Assembly: GCA_002633005.1 (NCBI GenBank)
Contig: NMRA01000543.1
Coordinates: 213,188-277,187 of the forward strand
Length of the DNA stretch: 64,000 bases
Direction: 5' to 3'
Origin: Phoronis australis
Taxonomy: Eukaryota > Phoronida > Phoronidae
Positions 13,799 to 26,559 of the stretch are shown here, piece by piece. The stretch's first letter is position 1, and each line of letters begins with the position of its first letter. The position numbers were made by a program, and so were the translations under genes. A model generated the notes under the pieces. It ran no database searches and had not been told where the DNA came from. It saw only the letters and a program-made list of their open reading frames with translations.

Positions 13799-14366
13799 CG
13801 CGGCGTGTCCCTGATACACAAGGGAGATGTTTTAAACCTATACTGTTAAAAATTTACTCTTTCCAAGAGTAGCCCAATAAATAATACAGTGCACTTTATC
13901 CGTCCCTAGCTAGCTTGTGCACTGCTGTGTGTATGTCTCCAAGGAGATCACATGGACTAGCCGCGAATGACGTCAGACAAGATCCCCCTTCCATTATTAT
14001 AAATAACAAAAAATACAAATTTTGAATAATTTGGTACCTTATTTATACAAAAAATACTTAATAAATAATTAAAAGTAACTTTAATTTATTGAAAATGATA
14101 AAATTATTGTTAGTGTATAACCCAATGAGGTATAGCCTCATCTACACATTTTAATGAAGTTTAACAATAATTGACTTTGGATAGTTCACATTTTCACAAA
14201 TATGACCAATAATATGTTTTTTCTGAAATTTCACTTAAATAGTCTTATTTTTCTTATTTCTTTAAAATAGACTAATAATTTTAGAATTGAGAGTGTAAAC
14301 AAGACCTTGACCTTGGTGTAATAAAACGTGAAAGAGTGGAAAGAACACGAAGAGAAAGGTGCTAAA
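13799..14366. promoter_or_regulatory. Bidirectional promoter region between CCDC81 and RPF2
   Basis: 568 bp separate the two divergent start codons. The half nearest CCDC81 is more GC-rich and contains a perfect CRE; the half nearest RPF2 is AT-rich. No TATA box is placed convincingly for either gene. That the two genes share this promoter is inferred from spacing and orientation. Confidence 0.6.
13968..13975. promoter_or_regulatory. Palindromic CRE (TGACGTCA)
   Basis: Exact match to the full CREB/ATF octamer, about 170 bp upstream of the CCDC81 ATG and 390 bp upstream of the RPF2 ATG. Factor binding is not shown. Confidence 0.5.
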
Positions 14367-17300
14367 ATGGTTCTTCAGCGAATTGTGTAAGTGTATCCTC
14401 TGTTACGAACATGTTTATAATTTACTTATGAATATCACAGACACTTGAGAGTCTAAGTAATCCATCACCAGTTAAGCTGTTAACATGGTTAAGCTTTCCT
14501 TGTGTTGAAAATTTTATGGAGAATTACCCGAGCCGAGGCCGGGCTGTGTGAAATTTTAGTACCTGGCGGTATTTTGACGATAGTCTTCATACAGCTAGCT
14601 GGCATAATTTCACATAGCCCGGGTAGTTCTGATCATCATCTCCCTGTGAAACTTATATCAACATGTAGACCAAATGACCAGCGGGGTTGCATGCATAATT
14701 TGGAGTCGACTCACATTGAGGACCTTCCTCAGTCAGACAGTAGGCAATGACCATTGCCTCTGTTGGCCCGAACCAGAGGCGATGCAGAGGCTATAGGCGC
14801 TCTGTACGCTGGAAGCTTTTCGGCGAATTATGCCTCGCACCGACTAAACAATCAAAGTCACGTTGTTATAAATACCTTTTGCGCATAGAGAAACACCTTA
14901 GGAGGTTGTCGATGTGTTTAATTCCTTCCAACTCGAACAAATACTCCCGTTATGAAACCTTTTCTTCGAGCAGTCCCTATTTCAGTTCCCAAAATCGTGA
15001 AATCAACATTTTCGTTTTTTTAACCAGGCCGAAGGTCAGAATTTGCAGACCTACCGGCGAACTTTGAAAGCTGAAGTTCCCGCCCTTCGCGTACGTGCTG
15101 CCGGGAACCAGCCGTGCATTTGCCGTGTTGTTAAACATTAAAATGTCAAATATGTGCACAAAGACTATTAAATGTCATATCAACAGCATTTATTTTTATC
15201 AAATACAAACAATAATTCATTGAAATACAATCAGTTTCAAGTAACGCCAATTAAAGACAAGTATAAGTGGTGGCATTTTGGAAACGAACATTTGACTGAC
15301 AAGACCGCAATGGCTCACCTTTGGCCTATTTAAAGATTGAGGTCATGAAGTCACATCACCTAGCGAGCGCGGTAAAAATTGGAATGTGTGCAGTATAAAA
15401 ATGGTGAGTTCACGATTTTGGGAACTGAAATAGGGACTGCTCGAAGAAAAAGTTTGATAATGGGAGTATTTGTTCGAGTTGGAAGGAATTAAACACATCG
15501 ACAACCTCCTCAGGTGTTTCTCTATGCGCAAAAGGTATTTATAACAACGTAACTTTGATGGTTTAGTCGGTGCGAGGCATAATTCGCCGAAAAGCTTCCG
15601 GCGTACAGAGCGCCTATAGCCTCTGCATCGCCTCTGGTTCGGGCCAACAGAGGCGATGGTCATTGCCTACTTCCTCAGCTGCTTAAAGTTAAGGCTTAAG
15701 TGAAAACAATCTAATAAATGTCATTTTCGCGTGTAATTCTCTGTAGTTGTTTTGAAAACAGTTTGCTCGTGACATGCACATGCGCCATTTTCTAAACTTT
15801 TGCTACATGACTCAGGAGATGATGACAGCTTTTCAGAAGCAAAATTCGTCCTAAAATTTGGTTTGCCGATATTAAAACACTAAAAACTTGCAATGAAATG
15901 AAACCAGTTCCGATAATGTGTAGTGACATGTACGCAACCCCATGGAAGAGGAACAATTGATTGAAAAATTGACAAAAAAAGAAACTGGCCAATAGTTGAC
16001 ACAGTATTTCATGGTGCTGCAAAAGATCGCTCCACAACGTTAACAGCAAAATAACGTCATAATGCCAATTTTTCCAACACCAGTATAAAAATTCCATTTA
16101 CTCAAGGAAGAGTGCAGTTTTTAGTGACACTAATTTGAGGTCCGATTTTATTTGGTCAGTTTTTTACTCATATCTGCACACAGCTGTGCACTTAGTATAC
16201 AACTGTGCACTTAGGCTAAATCTAAGACTGAGATTACTGATCAGCTGCCGTGATTTTGCTGGTAGATTGCTAATCCTTCTGAGTAACTTGTCATTGTGAA
16301 AGTTATTGCTGGGAGTAAGCGAAAATTACTATGGTTGGTTGGTTGGTACACTGTGCAACCGTCGACTGGCCGCAGCAGAGAAGGTTTCCATCTCATAAGC
16401 CCTCTACACGTCGGAAGCGTTTTGGGGAATTAAGCCTCACACTGATTAAACCATTTGCTGCTATAAGTGCCTTTTGCTCATAGACGGACACCTTAGGAGG
16501 CTGTTAGTGTCTTTAACTTCTTCCCAGCTTGAACAAGTACTTCCACAATCAAACCTTTTTCGAGCATTACTTTGGTCACTTGCCCAAATTGGCAACTTGT
16601 CATATATGCATTGCTCGCGCTACGTGATACGACATGATATCGCCTTTTAATTGGTTGAAGGGGAGGGGGAGTGAAGTACAGGCCCTTCCACCACATACTT
16701 ACAAGCTCTTTATTATTCTTACTACTTGTGGATGCTGAAAAGCGATCAAGATTCCCCTCATTCTAAAGCGGCAATGAACGTGCCTTCCTGCACAAAAACA
16801 ACTTCGGTTTAAACCTGTACTTACTGTTGTGAAATTGGCTTCAAATCTTATCTTCAGTTTTTTAAAAGGGGTTCTACACAGTTTTAATTTATTGTTTTTT
16901 AATCTTTGTATGAATAATAGGTCTGTGGTGCAGTGTTTGTTGTCTCACAAATTTTCTAAAATTTGTTAACTAGAGAATTACTATCCATTTGGTGGAATCA
17001 CTTGTTTGTGTTTGATAAGAATATTTTGGAAATGACAGTTGGCTAGTCTGCCATTTTGCATGCTAACTGTACTTTGTATTGGTTGCAGCAAAGCTAAGAA
17101 TCAGAGAGTGAAGCGTGCCCTTGAAAAGAAAGAGCCTAAACTGTTTGAGAATGACAAGGTAGCCCTGTTCGTCAAAGGTGGTCACACCAGCGAGAGAGTG
17201 ACCAGCGCCCTGAAGGAGTTGTATCTGCTCAAGAAGCCTAATGCCACCATGTTTAAGAAGAAGAATATTATGCGTCCATTTGACGACCAGAGTTCACTGG

Positions 17301-20300
17301 TGAGTCTTTCTAAACAAGACCTGCATATCATTGTCATCTTTGTCTGGCAGCCGGATGGCTTGCTATCTGACGTGTGTTTACAGCCATATCTTCTAAACTC
17401 TGCACGAACTTCATAAATTTAGCCTGGTGTGTTACCACAGAGGTGATGATGGAAGACAAATCTGACCATTGCCATGCCTCCAGTAGAAATTTAATGTTTT
17501 TACGTTTGTCTCGTTATCCATTGGTGAATTTTCACTAAATTTATCATTTTGTAGAGCACTTGTATGAATTTGTTTGTTTTGTCTTTTGTTGCACATGCTC
17601 TTGTTGAGTGTGTGTTTGTCACAGTGTTCTGTGCAGCAGAAAGTTCAAATTAGACTGGATTAACAGAATTCATGAACTTTTTCGAAAGTCCATATCCATA
17701 CTGCGAGGAGTTACTGTGTTAAGTCTTAAAATAAATGTATTGAGCTGGTACCAAAAGTCCAAAATGTCCTAATTTGCTCTAGAAATAAGCTAATCTCTCA
17801 ATACTTTCAAATTCATTGCATAGGTCAGTGTTTTCAAACTTGACTCCAGTAAGCCAAACTCGTTGTGACAAAATTCATACTCGATATAGTGACAAGTCAT
17901 AACAGGTTGTGGAGAACACTCGCTCAGTTGTTCGTCAACATGGCTTCCACCTGCCAGATGTTTTAATCAGTATACACGGGCAATGCCATCTTCATGACTA
18001 AGTAGATAGTTGAATGTCAATGAAAACTGTTGTTCCAGCATCTTTTACTGAAGCCTTCATACTACCTCTTATCATTGAAACGTGAGCCCTTCGCACCAAG
18101 CTAGTTTCTTTCAATGCAGTTGACAATTGTGAATGTCAGTATTATAGAATGCATTAAAAAGTTCAAGATATTAAAATTCAGAAACTAAATGTATAACTTA
18201 AACATGGTATTTCCAAAAAATTGGAATACAGTCACCTTTCTATTGTCTCATGATATTTATCTAAGCTTGAATTAATTTTCTAACTTTCAGGAATTTTTCT
18301 CACAGAAAGCTGACAGCTCTCTGTTTTTGTTTGGTTCCCATTCAAAAAAGAGACCCCACAACCTTGTGTTAGGTAAGTTGATAGTCATGTATGCTATGTC
18401 TCGCCAGTTCTGGACAAAAATGACTGCTCATAAAATTTGTCCTGTTTCATTTTTCAAAGACTTCTGACGTTATTGTGAATGCCCAGTTTCTCAAAACGTT
18501 GTTTGACGTTACTAGTTTGCTTGAAAAAGAACGTAAAATTGCAAAGCACCTTATGTTTTGTGCTAAGCAGGTGAGATTTTTCTCTACCTTATTCAGGGAT
18601 GTAGGTACCTTATACACATGTTGTGTGTTCTATACATTTAAGTAGAATGGCAGCATTTTCATCTGATTAAACAAATGCTGTATATTCAATCCAGAATGCC
18701 CAACACAAATGTCATACACACAAATGGCCTCATTTTCGGCACCCTGCTAAAGTGTAGCTGCATACCTGTCAAAAGGTCTCTTCACTCCCCTGTCTCTGAT
18801 TAGATAAAGTAAGTCCTTCACAACCCATCACGCCCATTTTTTGCCAGTTACTAACTATAACAGTTGATAAGAGTCTTTTCAACTCCCCTGGATAGAACGC
18901 TATAGCTGTTTAGGTGACGTCAGAATTAGTTACCATGAACTCCGCATTCCAGGCAATTCTTGTTATGTCCCATAGTACAAACAGGTCACGTTAAAGGCAA
19001 TAAATTCATGTATTTGAGACCAGACCCAAAACAGGATTGGAACTCACGATCTCAGCTGTCACTAGTAGAGGTGAAAGCCAACGTGGCAAGTAACTAAATA
19101 TTACAAGCGTATTTAACTTTTGAAGTCATTGGCCATGATTTCAGTTAATTCTACTAGAAGCTGGAAGCCACCATCCGTACTCCATCATTTGTAAACAGTA
19201 ATGCAATATCAAAAACAACGAGTTCAGTTGCTTTTTGGCTCTGGTCAATGCTAATAAGTTCAGGAAGTTCATCCAAAAATACCATTTTTGCCCTTAAACT
19301 GGAGTGTGCCTTTTAATTTGTGGATTATGGCTATTCATGTAATGTTTTGTCTCCATATTTTAAGGTTGTTGGTTCCTCATTGACTTTGTAATTGTAGGTC
19401 GAATGTTCAATCATCAAATATTGGACATGGTGGAGCTAGGAATAGACAGGTACACATCGATGCAGGAATTTGAAGTAAGTTTTCATTCTTTCATGTTTGG
19501 GAACAATATGAGAACCTTATTTCTTATTGAATGATTCTTGTCTTCGCAAATTTAGTAGTTTCCATGCAATTTTTCGACTCTCCCTTTAATTAGACTTGTT
19601 TTTATATTTTTATATTTTGCACTTTCGATTTTTTCACAAAACTGCTGGTAGTTTCTGTTGTCTTCTGATAATTTACTCATAGAATTGATGTATTATTCAA
19701 AGTTAAAAAAGATATGTTACAGAGTACGTGGCGAGTCAGCATTCTCCAAAAAGAAGTGTAAACTCTACTGGAATTGCAAAATTCATGTTCGAAAGTCCAT
19801 GTCAATACTTTGGGGAGTTGAAATGAATTCACTACAGTGTTCTCCACAACAGAAACTTCCAGTTTGACTGGAATTACAACATTCATGTCCATACTGTGCA
19901 GAGTTTGTGTGTTAAGTGTTGGAATAATGCATAGGACTGGTACCAAAAGGCCAAAATGTCCTTATCTCCCAAAACTGAGAACTCGTTGCATCGGTTTTCA
20001 AACTCGACGCAAGGAAGCTAGACATGTCATGGCAAAATTCAAACTTGACGGAGTGATGAGTCAAGACAGATCGTGGAGAAAACTGCGCTGAAGTACCAAA
20101 GGTCCAAAATACCCAAATTTACTTATCACCCAAGACTTCAAACTGGCTGCATAGGTTTTCAAGCCCGACACATGTAAGTCAAACTTGCCACCACAAAATT
20201 CAAAGCTGACGCAATGGCAAGTTGTGGAGAGCACTGAAATACCATCTCCTTGTCATGATGGTGAATCCTGTCAGCATGGAAATCGACTGGTATTGGCTAC

Positions 20301-23300
20301 GGTGGGGGCAAAATGTAAGGTACAGAAAGGCGTAGCCACCTTGCTAACCTAGCTCTTCATTCCCCTTCATTCTCCGTCATGAGGGAAGGGCACTCTGCCG
20401 ATGGCTTCCACCCAGGTGTCATGACGGGGAATTATGGGTCATTTTCTCTGTGACTACTCTCGGTATGTACTGTAAACACAGTTTCACCATGTTGTTTAAA
20501 TGGTTTGTATTGCAGTCATTTCTTGTTGTAGAGTGTTAAGTGTTCTTTGGGAACCAAGCCATGTCTAGTGTTTTCTGGAGAACCCTTCGACACGGACCAT
20601 GAATACAGAAGACTTAAGAATATGCTAATCGGTGAGTTGGCTGTAGAGTTTGTTAACTGAATGGTCTTTGCTAATGGACAAACACTGATAATTTATACTG
20701 CATTCACTCAAGTTAAATCGCAGGGCATAGAGATGTGCCTTTGTGTCATGCGTCGAGATTATTAAAACTTTCCAATTGATGCATATTACCGCAAAATTCT
20801 ATCATCAGGAGTCAAAAAATCAATGCTATTTTTCAATGCCTGAGCTTATAACGAATTTTAGAAGTAGGCGACAATGGCTGTCACTAAGTAAAGAATTATT
20901 ATCAATGTCAAACGATCATTCACCTTGATGTTGCACACTTAGTGGACGCATGAAACCGTTGAGTCGCTGGGTGTCAGCTTTTTTCAATCATATGATCTGC
21001 CGTGTCTAATTTCTGACTCTGTTGATTCAAAGCGTGCTTATATTTGAAAAGTATGATTCATTCACCTAAATCTCCCTTCACCCAGGTTTCAGAACCAAGA
21101 AATTTCAATTTCGGCTAGAATTTCTGCGCCCCAAATTTTAGAAATCGTTTCAAATGAGAGAATTTTTACTGTGTATGCAGAGGCCTAGGAAAGCAGCAAC
21201 TAATGTTGAAAGTATTTATCCAAGATGACCAGGGATTCTGGGGTCATCATTATAAATGGTTGCATTACCCTTTAGCACATAAGGTGTTACATTTGTGTAA
21301 CTTGAGTTCACCCAATGAACAGATTGAATATCTGTAGTGATTCTTAATATTTTTAAATTTTTTTCACGGCTATAAATATATAGTCTTGGAAATACTGCTA
21401 TGAGTACACTCTTTATGAACAATTACAGTCACTTACAGGGGTCCAGGATTTTAAGAACTTGTTATTCAATGAGGAAAACTGGTTCTTTAAATTCAGGACC
21501 CTTGTATAAAAACTAAGTGATTTTTAGTGTTTATGTTAATACCTGGATGTGTGCTTAGAAAATGTTTAAGCAGACTTGCCAAATGTAATCAGATGAAGTG
21601 ACCCAGAATTCTGTCATCATGTTTGGGCGTAAATAGAAATGGCTCTGTATACTTGAAAGTATGCTGCTATAACAAGTCTGCCAGTCGTTTGTGCTTAAAG
21701 CAGCACAAACAGTCATGAGTGGCAATCAGCAGTTTATCGATTACTTTGACACATGAAAAAGCTCTGTGACCAATTCTCCAGTCTCATTTTCCTTTGTAGA
21801 TTTCTTCCGTGGTCCGGTTGTGGAGAATATCCGACTGGCTGGTCTAGAGCACGTTCTTACATTCACAGCCATAGATGGGAAAGTCTTACTTCGCAGCTAC
21901 AGGTGAATATTCAACACCTAAAACGTTTCTTTGTCACATCTTGGCCTTGCATCAGTCAAAGTAGAATTTCTGACGTTTTCCAAAAAATTAGTTCTTTTCA
22001 GTTCACAAGCATGGACTTCTGCAGCCAAAGCTTAATCGCAGGCATTAATCAATGGAAATGCAGTGTTACTTTCAATGTTTTTACTTATTAAACTAATACA
22101 CATAATCACCTCCTGAAGTACTGCAGCGTCCTCTATGATTTTGCAGTATTTACCCACAATGCTTTGCTTCCATGGGGCATTTGTCTCACAGTTGAACACT
22201 GTTGCCCTGCTAATAAATATTTTAGAATGTCTTCGAATTTGTCATTTTGATGTAAATAAAGTTTTTCTGTTGCATAGTGAGTTGCGCTGCAGACATACAA
22301 ATTTTGAAAAGCTGAATGAGGTGCAAAAAATGTTCTTCACTTGCCCGACTTGGCTTTAAAGTGCATTTTGAAAACCAGTTGGTATTTTCATCTGAGAGAT
22401 GGCCCTACAAATTGCGAGTTAATTTTGCTAATTGTTATCTCAACTCTCACGTTCTCATACAACTTTAGGCACCAGCTATTTTGAAATTGGCACGAATGGC
22501 GAAAACGGTAGCAGTCAGTTTAAGTCGAGCAGTTGTGATATCCACAAAGAGGTCATTTTTACCTGCACTTAAGTTTGTCACCTCCCGTATCATTTTTAAA
22601 GCAGGAATGAGTGTTAACATGTTCTCTCTCTGCAATTTATTCATTAATGCAACCATTCCTTGTACATAGTTTTGTGGTTTGGCAACCACAGCAAAATGAC
22701 TATTACTCATTCATGTTACTTGTTTTCACTGCTAGCCAAATTGCTTTGGTTTTAGCCTCTATGTGACAAAAGCCATAAGTTTCACCTAATTTTATTCACC
22801 TCTGTCAGTTCATTCAAGTAGTTGTTCAATCCTTACTTTTGTCAGACTACAGATGAAGAAGTCAGGCAGTAGGACACCTCGCATTGAACTAGAAGAGATG
22901 GGACCGTCGCTGGATCTCAGTGTACGCAGGACACGGATGGCATCTGATGATCTATATAAACGAGCGTGCAAAGTTCCTAAAGCAGCCAAGGTGTGTATCA
23001 GAAATAAATTATTGCGGGAGACTGCAATAGAATACGGGTATAATTCTTATTTCTTAATTATAGTTTATTAAGCACCCATAAACAACTACTGTGTACTTCA
23101 ATAAGTAAGCACAGCCTTTATGGGTCTTCCCGTGGCAATGTCTAATGAGAGACAGAGTTCGGGACCATTACACTGTGCATATTGTCTTGTTATGTGATGT
23201 TTATACGAAGCCTGTAATATTGACTATTTGTGCTCTCCTCACTGCCATGAGCCTGGGTCATCTTACATCAACTGGTGCCCGAAGCGCGATCAGTCTGCCG

Positions 23301-23862
23301 CCAGAGCAAATGTCTATCAAGGCTATTAAAAATAAATAGAACGTCATACTTCACAAAACTTATCTCAGGGGAAATTTGTTGCCCAGATACTGATTTCAAG
23401 TATCCAATTCATGTAGTTGTAGTGTTTTTACTCTTTAAAATTATCAAAAAAAAGGGTCAGAAGTGTCAGTTTTTGATTTTCTCAGATTTTTTTGCTTTAC
23501 TGAACATGGATTTAATATTTGACATAATTAGACATAAAAATTCATTTATCCAACAATACGTTCACATTAGGTTGACTAATAACCTATAAGTAATCTGGTT
23601 TCTGTAAACTTTTTTCCGAATCCAGTGATTGTACTGGTTTAATTTTGAAAAGAACCTTACGTGCTTCTATTTATTGTAGATTGGTAAAAAGAAGAACATA
23701 TCTATGGATGCGTTTGGCACAAAACACGGGAGAATACATATGCAGAAACAAGATCTTGGTAAACTACAAACTAGAAAGATGAAGGGACTGAAAAGACTGA
23801 ACAAAAAAGCTGGTGAAATTGGCAACAAGACCAACAAGCAGCCACAAGCTGAGACTGAATAG
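14367..23862 (+). CDS. RPF2: Ribosome production factor 2 (Brix domain)
   Basis: Eight exons join in phase: 14367-14386, 17089-17299, 18291-18372, 19398-19474, 20532-20631, 21800-21902, 22846-22990, 23680-23862. They encode 306 aa, the length of human RPF2. Recognisable blocks are the start [94 protein letters not shown] and [20 protein letters not shown], i.e. the Brix fold plus the basic C-terminal tail. Known role: with RRS1 it brings the 5S RNP (5S rRNA, uL18, uL5) into the nucleolar pre-60S particle. All junctions are GT-AG. Exon 1 codes only six full codons; its ATG matches the expected N-terminus. Introns 2 and 4 hold hAT-like repeats and intron 1 a long-TIR element. Nothing is broken. 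Confidence 0.96.
14741..15669. mobile_element. Non-autonomous DNA transposon with 261-bp terminal inverted repeats
   Basis: The arm at 14741-15001 is mirrored by 15409-15669 with only scattered mismatches. Both ends read TAGGCAATGACCATTGCCTC (or its variant GACCATCGCCTC) inward. The roughly 400-bp centre has no convincing protein, and the two open frames of about 106 codons are the same arm read from each end. The right flank cttcctcag recurs on the left 8 bp before the terminus. Long TIRs and the 9-bp duplication seen at a related copy (26560) fit a Mutator-like (MULE) class, but the superfamily is inferred. It lies in RPF2 intron 1. Confidence 0.8.
16396..16590 (+). mobile_element. Degenerate arm of the long-TIR transposon family
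   Basis: Aligns with the left arm of the 14741 element through diverged words such as cggaagcgttttggggaatt, acaccttaggagg and cttgaacaagtacttcc. Many substitutions show an older insertion. No opposite arm was found, so this is a solo remnant in RPF2 intron 1. Confidence 0.6.
17622..17921. mobile_element. hAT-like MITE in RPF2 intron 2
   Basis: Bounded by cagtgttctgtgcagcag at the left and gttgtggagaacact at the right, an imperfect inverted pair. The interior shares words with the element at 19834 (ctggtaccaaaagtccaaaatgtcc, tccatactg, tgtgttaag, all given here in pieces). The CAGTG terminus resembles hAT elements; no target duplication was confirmed. Confidence 0.5.
19834..20236. mobile_element. 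hAT-like MITE in RPF2 intron 4
   Basis: The 16-bp ends CAGTGTTCTCCACAAC and GTTGTGGAGAGCACTG form an inverted repeat with one mismatch. The interior contains internally repeated ggtccaaaat/ccaaaatgtcc and 'tcaaacttgac' words, suggesting part of the unit was itself duplicated. A partial copy lies just upstream (about 19757-19830). No 8-bp target duplication is visible. Confidence 0.6.
21428..21520. mobile_element. Hairpin MITE, GAACCAGTT family
   Basis: Begins gtcacttacaggggtcc and ends ggacccttgtataaaaactaagtga, with aactggttctttaa mirroring ttaagaacttgtt. It lies in RPF2 intron 5. Confidence 0.6.
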
Positions 23863-24130
23863 ACGTCCAACCTTTGGATGAAACCATAACATTTTAGCGG
23901 TTGGCTTTACATCTCCTGAAATTAGTGATATATGGATGTAATCCATGTACTTGTTACGATTCGCAAATGGTGGTGGATTGACAGCTTTTATGTTTGACTG
24001 ACACCTGTCTGATAAATGTAACATTACTGCGCAGTAAGTTTGACTCTGAGTGAATTCGGTGTTATAAAATGTAAGTTGTAACGAAAACGACTTACCATCA
24101 ATGAATGCTGTTCTTGAAAACAATACGACA

Positions 24131-24136
24131 AATAAA
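24131..24136 (+). other. Polyadenylation signal AATAAA for RPF2
   Basis: First canonical hexamer downstream of the RPF2 stop, 269 bp after it, before the convergent ankyrin gene ends at 24222. Assigned by position. Confidence 0.5.
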
Positions 24137-24221
24137 ACATTAAAAACTTGGATTTTGATTTTATGTACTCATTAATTACCGAGACACTAAATCTAATCTT
24201 TTGTTGCACAATCTTGTCTTT

Positions 24222-25276
24222 TTATCTTAGCAGTAAATATTTTAAGTGGAGATAATCCTTCAAAACATTTGGCAGGGGCAGTTTCTCAGTAAGGCAACAT
24301 ATTGTTATTCCCCTAGATTTTTTTAGTAAGATCTGACGGATCTTCAAGGAGCAAGAGTCTTTTAAACTCCTTGGAATTTTTGAAAGATTCGCCAACCAAT
24401 GAAATGTCTCTTCATCGTCGACCTTTCGCGTACCTCTCATCTCGGTAGGGTGACTCAAATATCGGACACTGACGGGTACCTGTGCTCCTGCGGCTGTAAG
24501 TTGCTCAACAATGTCTCTGTTTGCACCTTGGTCTATGGCTAGAGTTATAGGACACATTGAAGATGAATTGAGTTGGTGAGTTGGATCAGCACCATGTTGC
24601 AACAACACCGTCATCGCTTGTTTGGCCCCAGAATTGGTGGCGAGACAGAGTGGGCTGGCACCATCCATTTGTACAACGTCAAGCTTGGCTCTGTAGCGAA
24701 TCAACAAACGAACTATTTTGTGGTGCCCATGAATGGAAGCCACATGAAGAGGGGTGATGCCATGGTGATCTGATTGGTTGACGTTGCATGTTTTTGATGC
24801 GAGAATCGTCTCCACGATATCGTAGTTTCCTGAATCGACCGCGTGCCACAAAGCTGTACAGCCAAGTTCATCTTGCAGTGAGAGATTGGCTCCTCCCTTT
24901 ACGAGTGCTTTAACAATTTCGAGATCACCGCAGCATATTGCGCGAAACAGATTGCTTTTATCCAGACACGCTAGTGATTGTTGATGACTGAAAGGTCTCA
25001 GCGCACTACCAACTTTATTAACATCACAATGCTTGTGTACCAGATATTTGACTATGTTTGTCCTACGTTCATCAACAGCCAGTTGAAGAAGGGTTCTATT
25101 GTCATTGAAAACATGATCAACAGTGACATTGTGGAGATCAAGACACTTGTCTAGAGCTGTGGTGTCTTCATTTAAGATGGCCGCAGTCAGCTCTGTCTCC
25201 ATCCTCCAAGACATGTCTCTCTTTAGAATATTTTGATCCAGTATGCAAGCAGCTTCTGTTGAGCGTAAAATTTCAT
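24222..25276 (-). CDS. Ankyrin-repeat and SOCS-box (ASB-like) protein, last exon
   Basis: One long minus-strand exon encodes 330 residues from the ATG at 25214. Six ankyrin repeats run from about residue 38 to 250 (RTLLQLAVDE, SNLFRAICCGDLEIVKALV, CTALWHAVDSGNYDIVE, GITPLHVASIHGHHKIVRLL, GASPLCLATNSGAKQAMTVL, CPITLAIDQG). A C-terminal SOCS-box-like segment (IPRSLKDSCSLKIRQIL then KLPLPNVLKDYLHL) covers about 278-322. Known: ASB proteins are substrate receptors for Cullin-5 E3 ligases through Elongin B/C. The open frame continues 20 codons upstream to a TTTCAG acceptor at 25277 and enters in phase 2, so an upstream exon exists; whether it codes is unclear. I could not assign a specific ASB number. 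It is tail-to-tail with RPF2, 359 bp apart. Confidence 0.85.
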
Positions 25277-26559
25277 CTGAAACACATAAATCTCATGTTA
25301 TAGCAATACCGTTTCTTATGTTGGCACCCCCAGGTAGGAGGTAATTTCAGCCATGTCAGAATTATCTTTGAAAGGGTTCACTTAAGTGATTACAAACCTA
25401 CATTTCGTCGAAGAAATGAACGTTTGAGTTAGACCACTTATTGCTATAAAATTGGTTTCAAGGAGTTCTTTTTTCAAATGACGATTGATTTCTAGGTTTT
25501 CAAAGAAATGACAGTTCATTTTTTGTGGAGATCATGATCGGCCCATAAAATGACACGCTGTGACAGGCCAATTGTACAGCCTGGTCATATAGTCCTGAAA
25601 TCACCTACAGTTTGACTAAGGAAAAACTGAGACCAAATTAAAGACTAAGCTCAGTAAATGGAGACCAGCCTAAATAAAAATTGGCTTTTGTGATGGGAGG
25701 TGTGTTTTGTAGTCGCTTTAATGGGTTATTTTCTCTGATGAAAGGATCCAAATTTTTTAATAGGGCAGTCCAGCCAAAATTTCATTGTCCAGGTTTTAGG
25801 GTGAAAAAGTATCTATGGTCAAATCATAGACTATCTAATAGTATGCAGACCCTAATACCCGGCCAGACAAGTAGACCCGTAGCACGCCTAGTCACATTAT
25901 ATGCACCCACGCTGTGGGATGAGTATCCTGATTTCACTGATCGGCAAGTCAGGATACAACTGTGTCCTTATCAGTTTGAAAGCAATAGCAAGAAGAGAAA
26001 GTTGGCAAACCACTGTTTTACATAGCCTATCTCCCTCACTGTCTTGGTTCATCGTAACTCAAGTAATTCAGCAATTATACTGTAAACAGTGCGCCTGATG
26101 CTAACCGATATTTAAAAATACCATTTCCAAATGATGGTCAACAAATGTGAGGAGGATGTGTTTTGTATGAAATGCTATCACCAAAAAACTTTGAACGGAC
26201 CGTAAAGGTTGACTTTCAGAGAAATTCGACTTCAACTTTCACTGGTGTTTCCTTTTTGTGACTGCAAGCTCTGATCAGCTTACTACCACAGCATTTTTTA
26301 CCGGCAACGTCAATAGGCTTGTTTGCCAAGTTTAATCGAACGTGGTACTAGATTAGATGGTGATGTTGGAAATTTCTTGGTTTTAAGTCTATCCAGGGAA
26401 TGGTACGTAGACTGTATCCTGAGCTAGCTGGTGCTCTGGCAAGGACTTGCGAAGCTTGATGTGTCGTACAGAGTAGGCCTGGAGTTAACCTTGGTGCAAA
26501 GCTGTATACCAAATATGATGATGATAGTCTTGATAGGCTTCATACATCTAGCTGCATTA

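Noticed and set aside
14747-15663. Paired 106-codon ORFs (plus and minus) starting [15 protein letters not shown]
   Set aside because: They are the two inverted arms of one transposon read from each end; no protein family and no conserved coding signal.
19020-19095. tRNA-like stretch with a GTTCCAATCC B-box-like word
   Set aside because: No convincing A box or paired acceptor stem; at most an old SINE fragment.
25681-26098. Two overlapping plus-strand ORFs of 114 and 65 codons
   Set aside because: No recognisable domain or splice context; AT-rich intergenic sequence.
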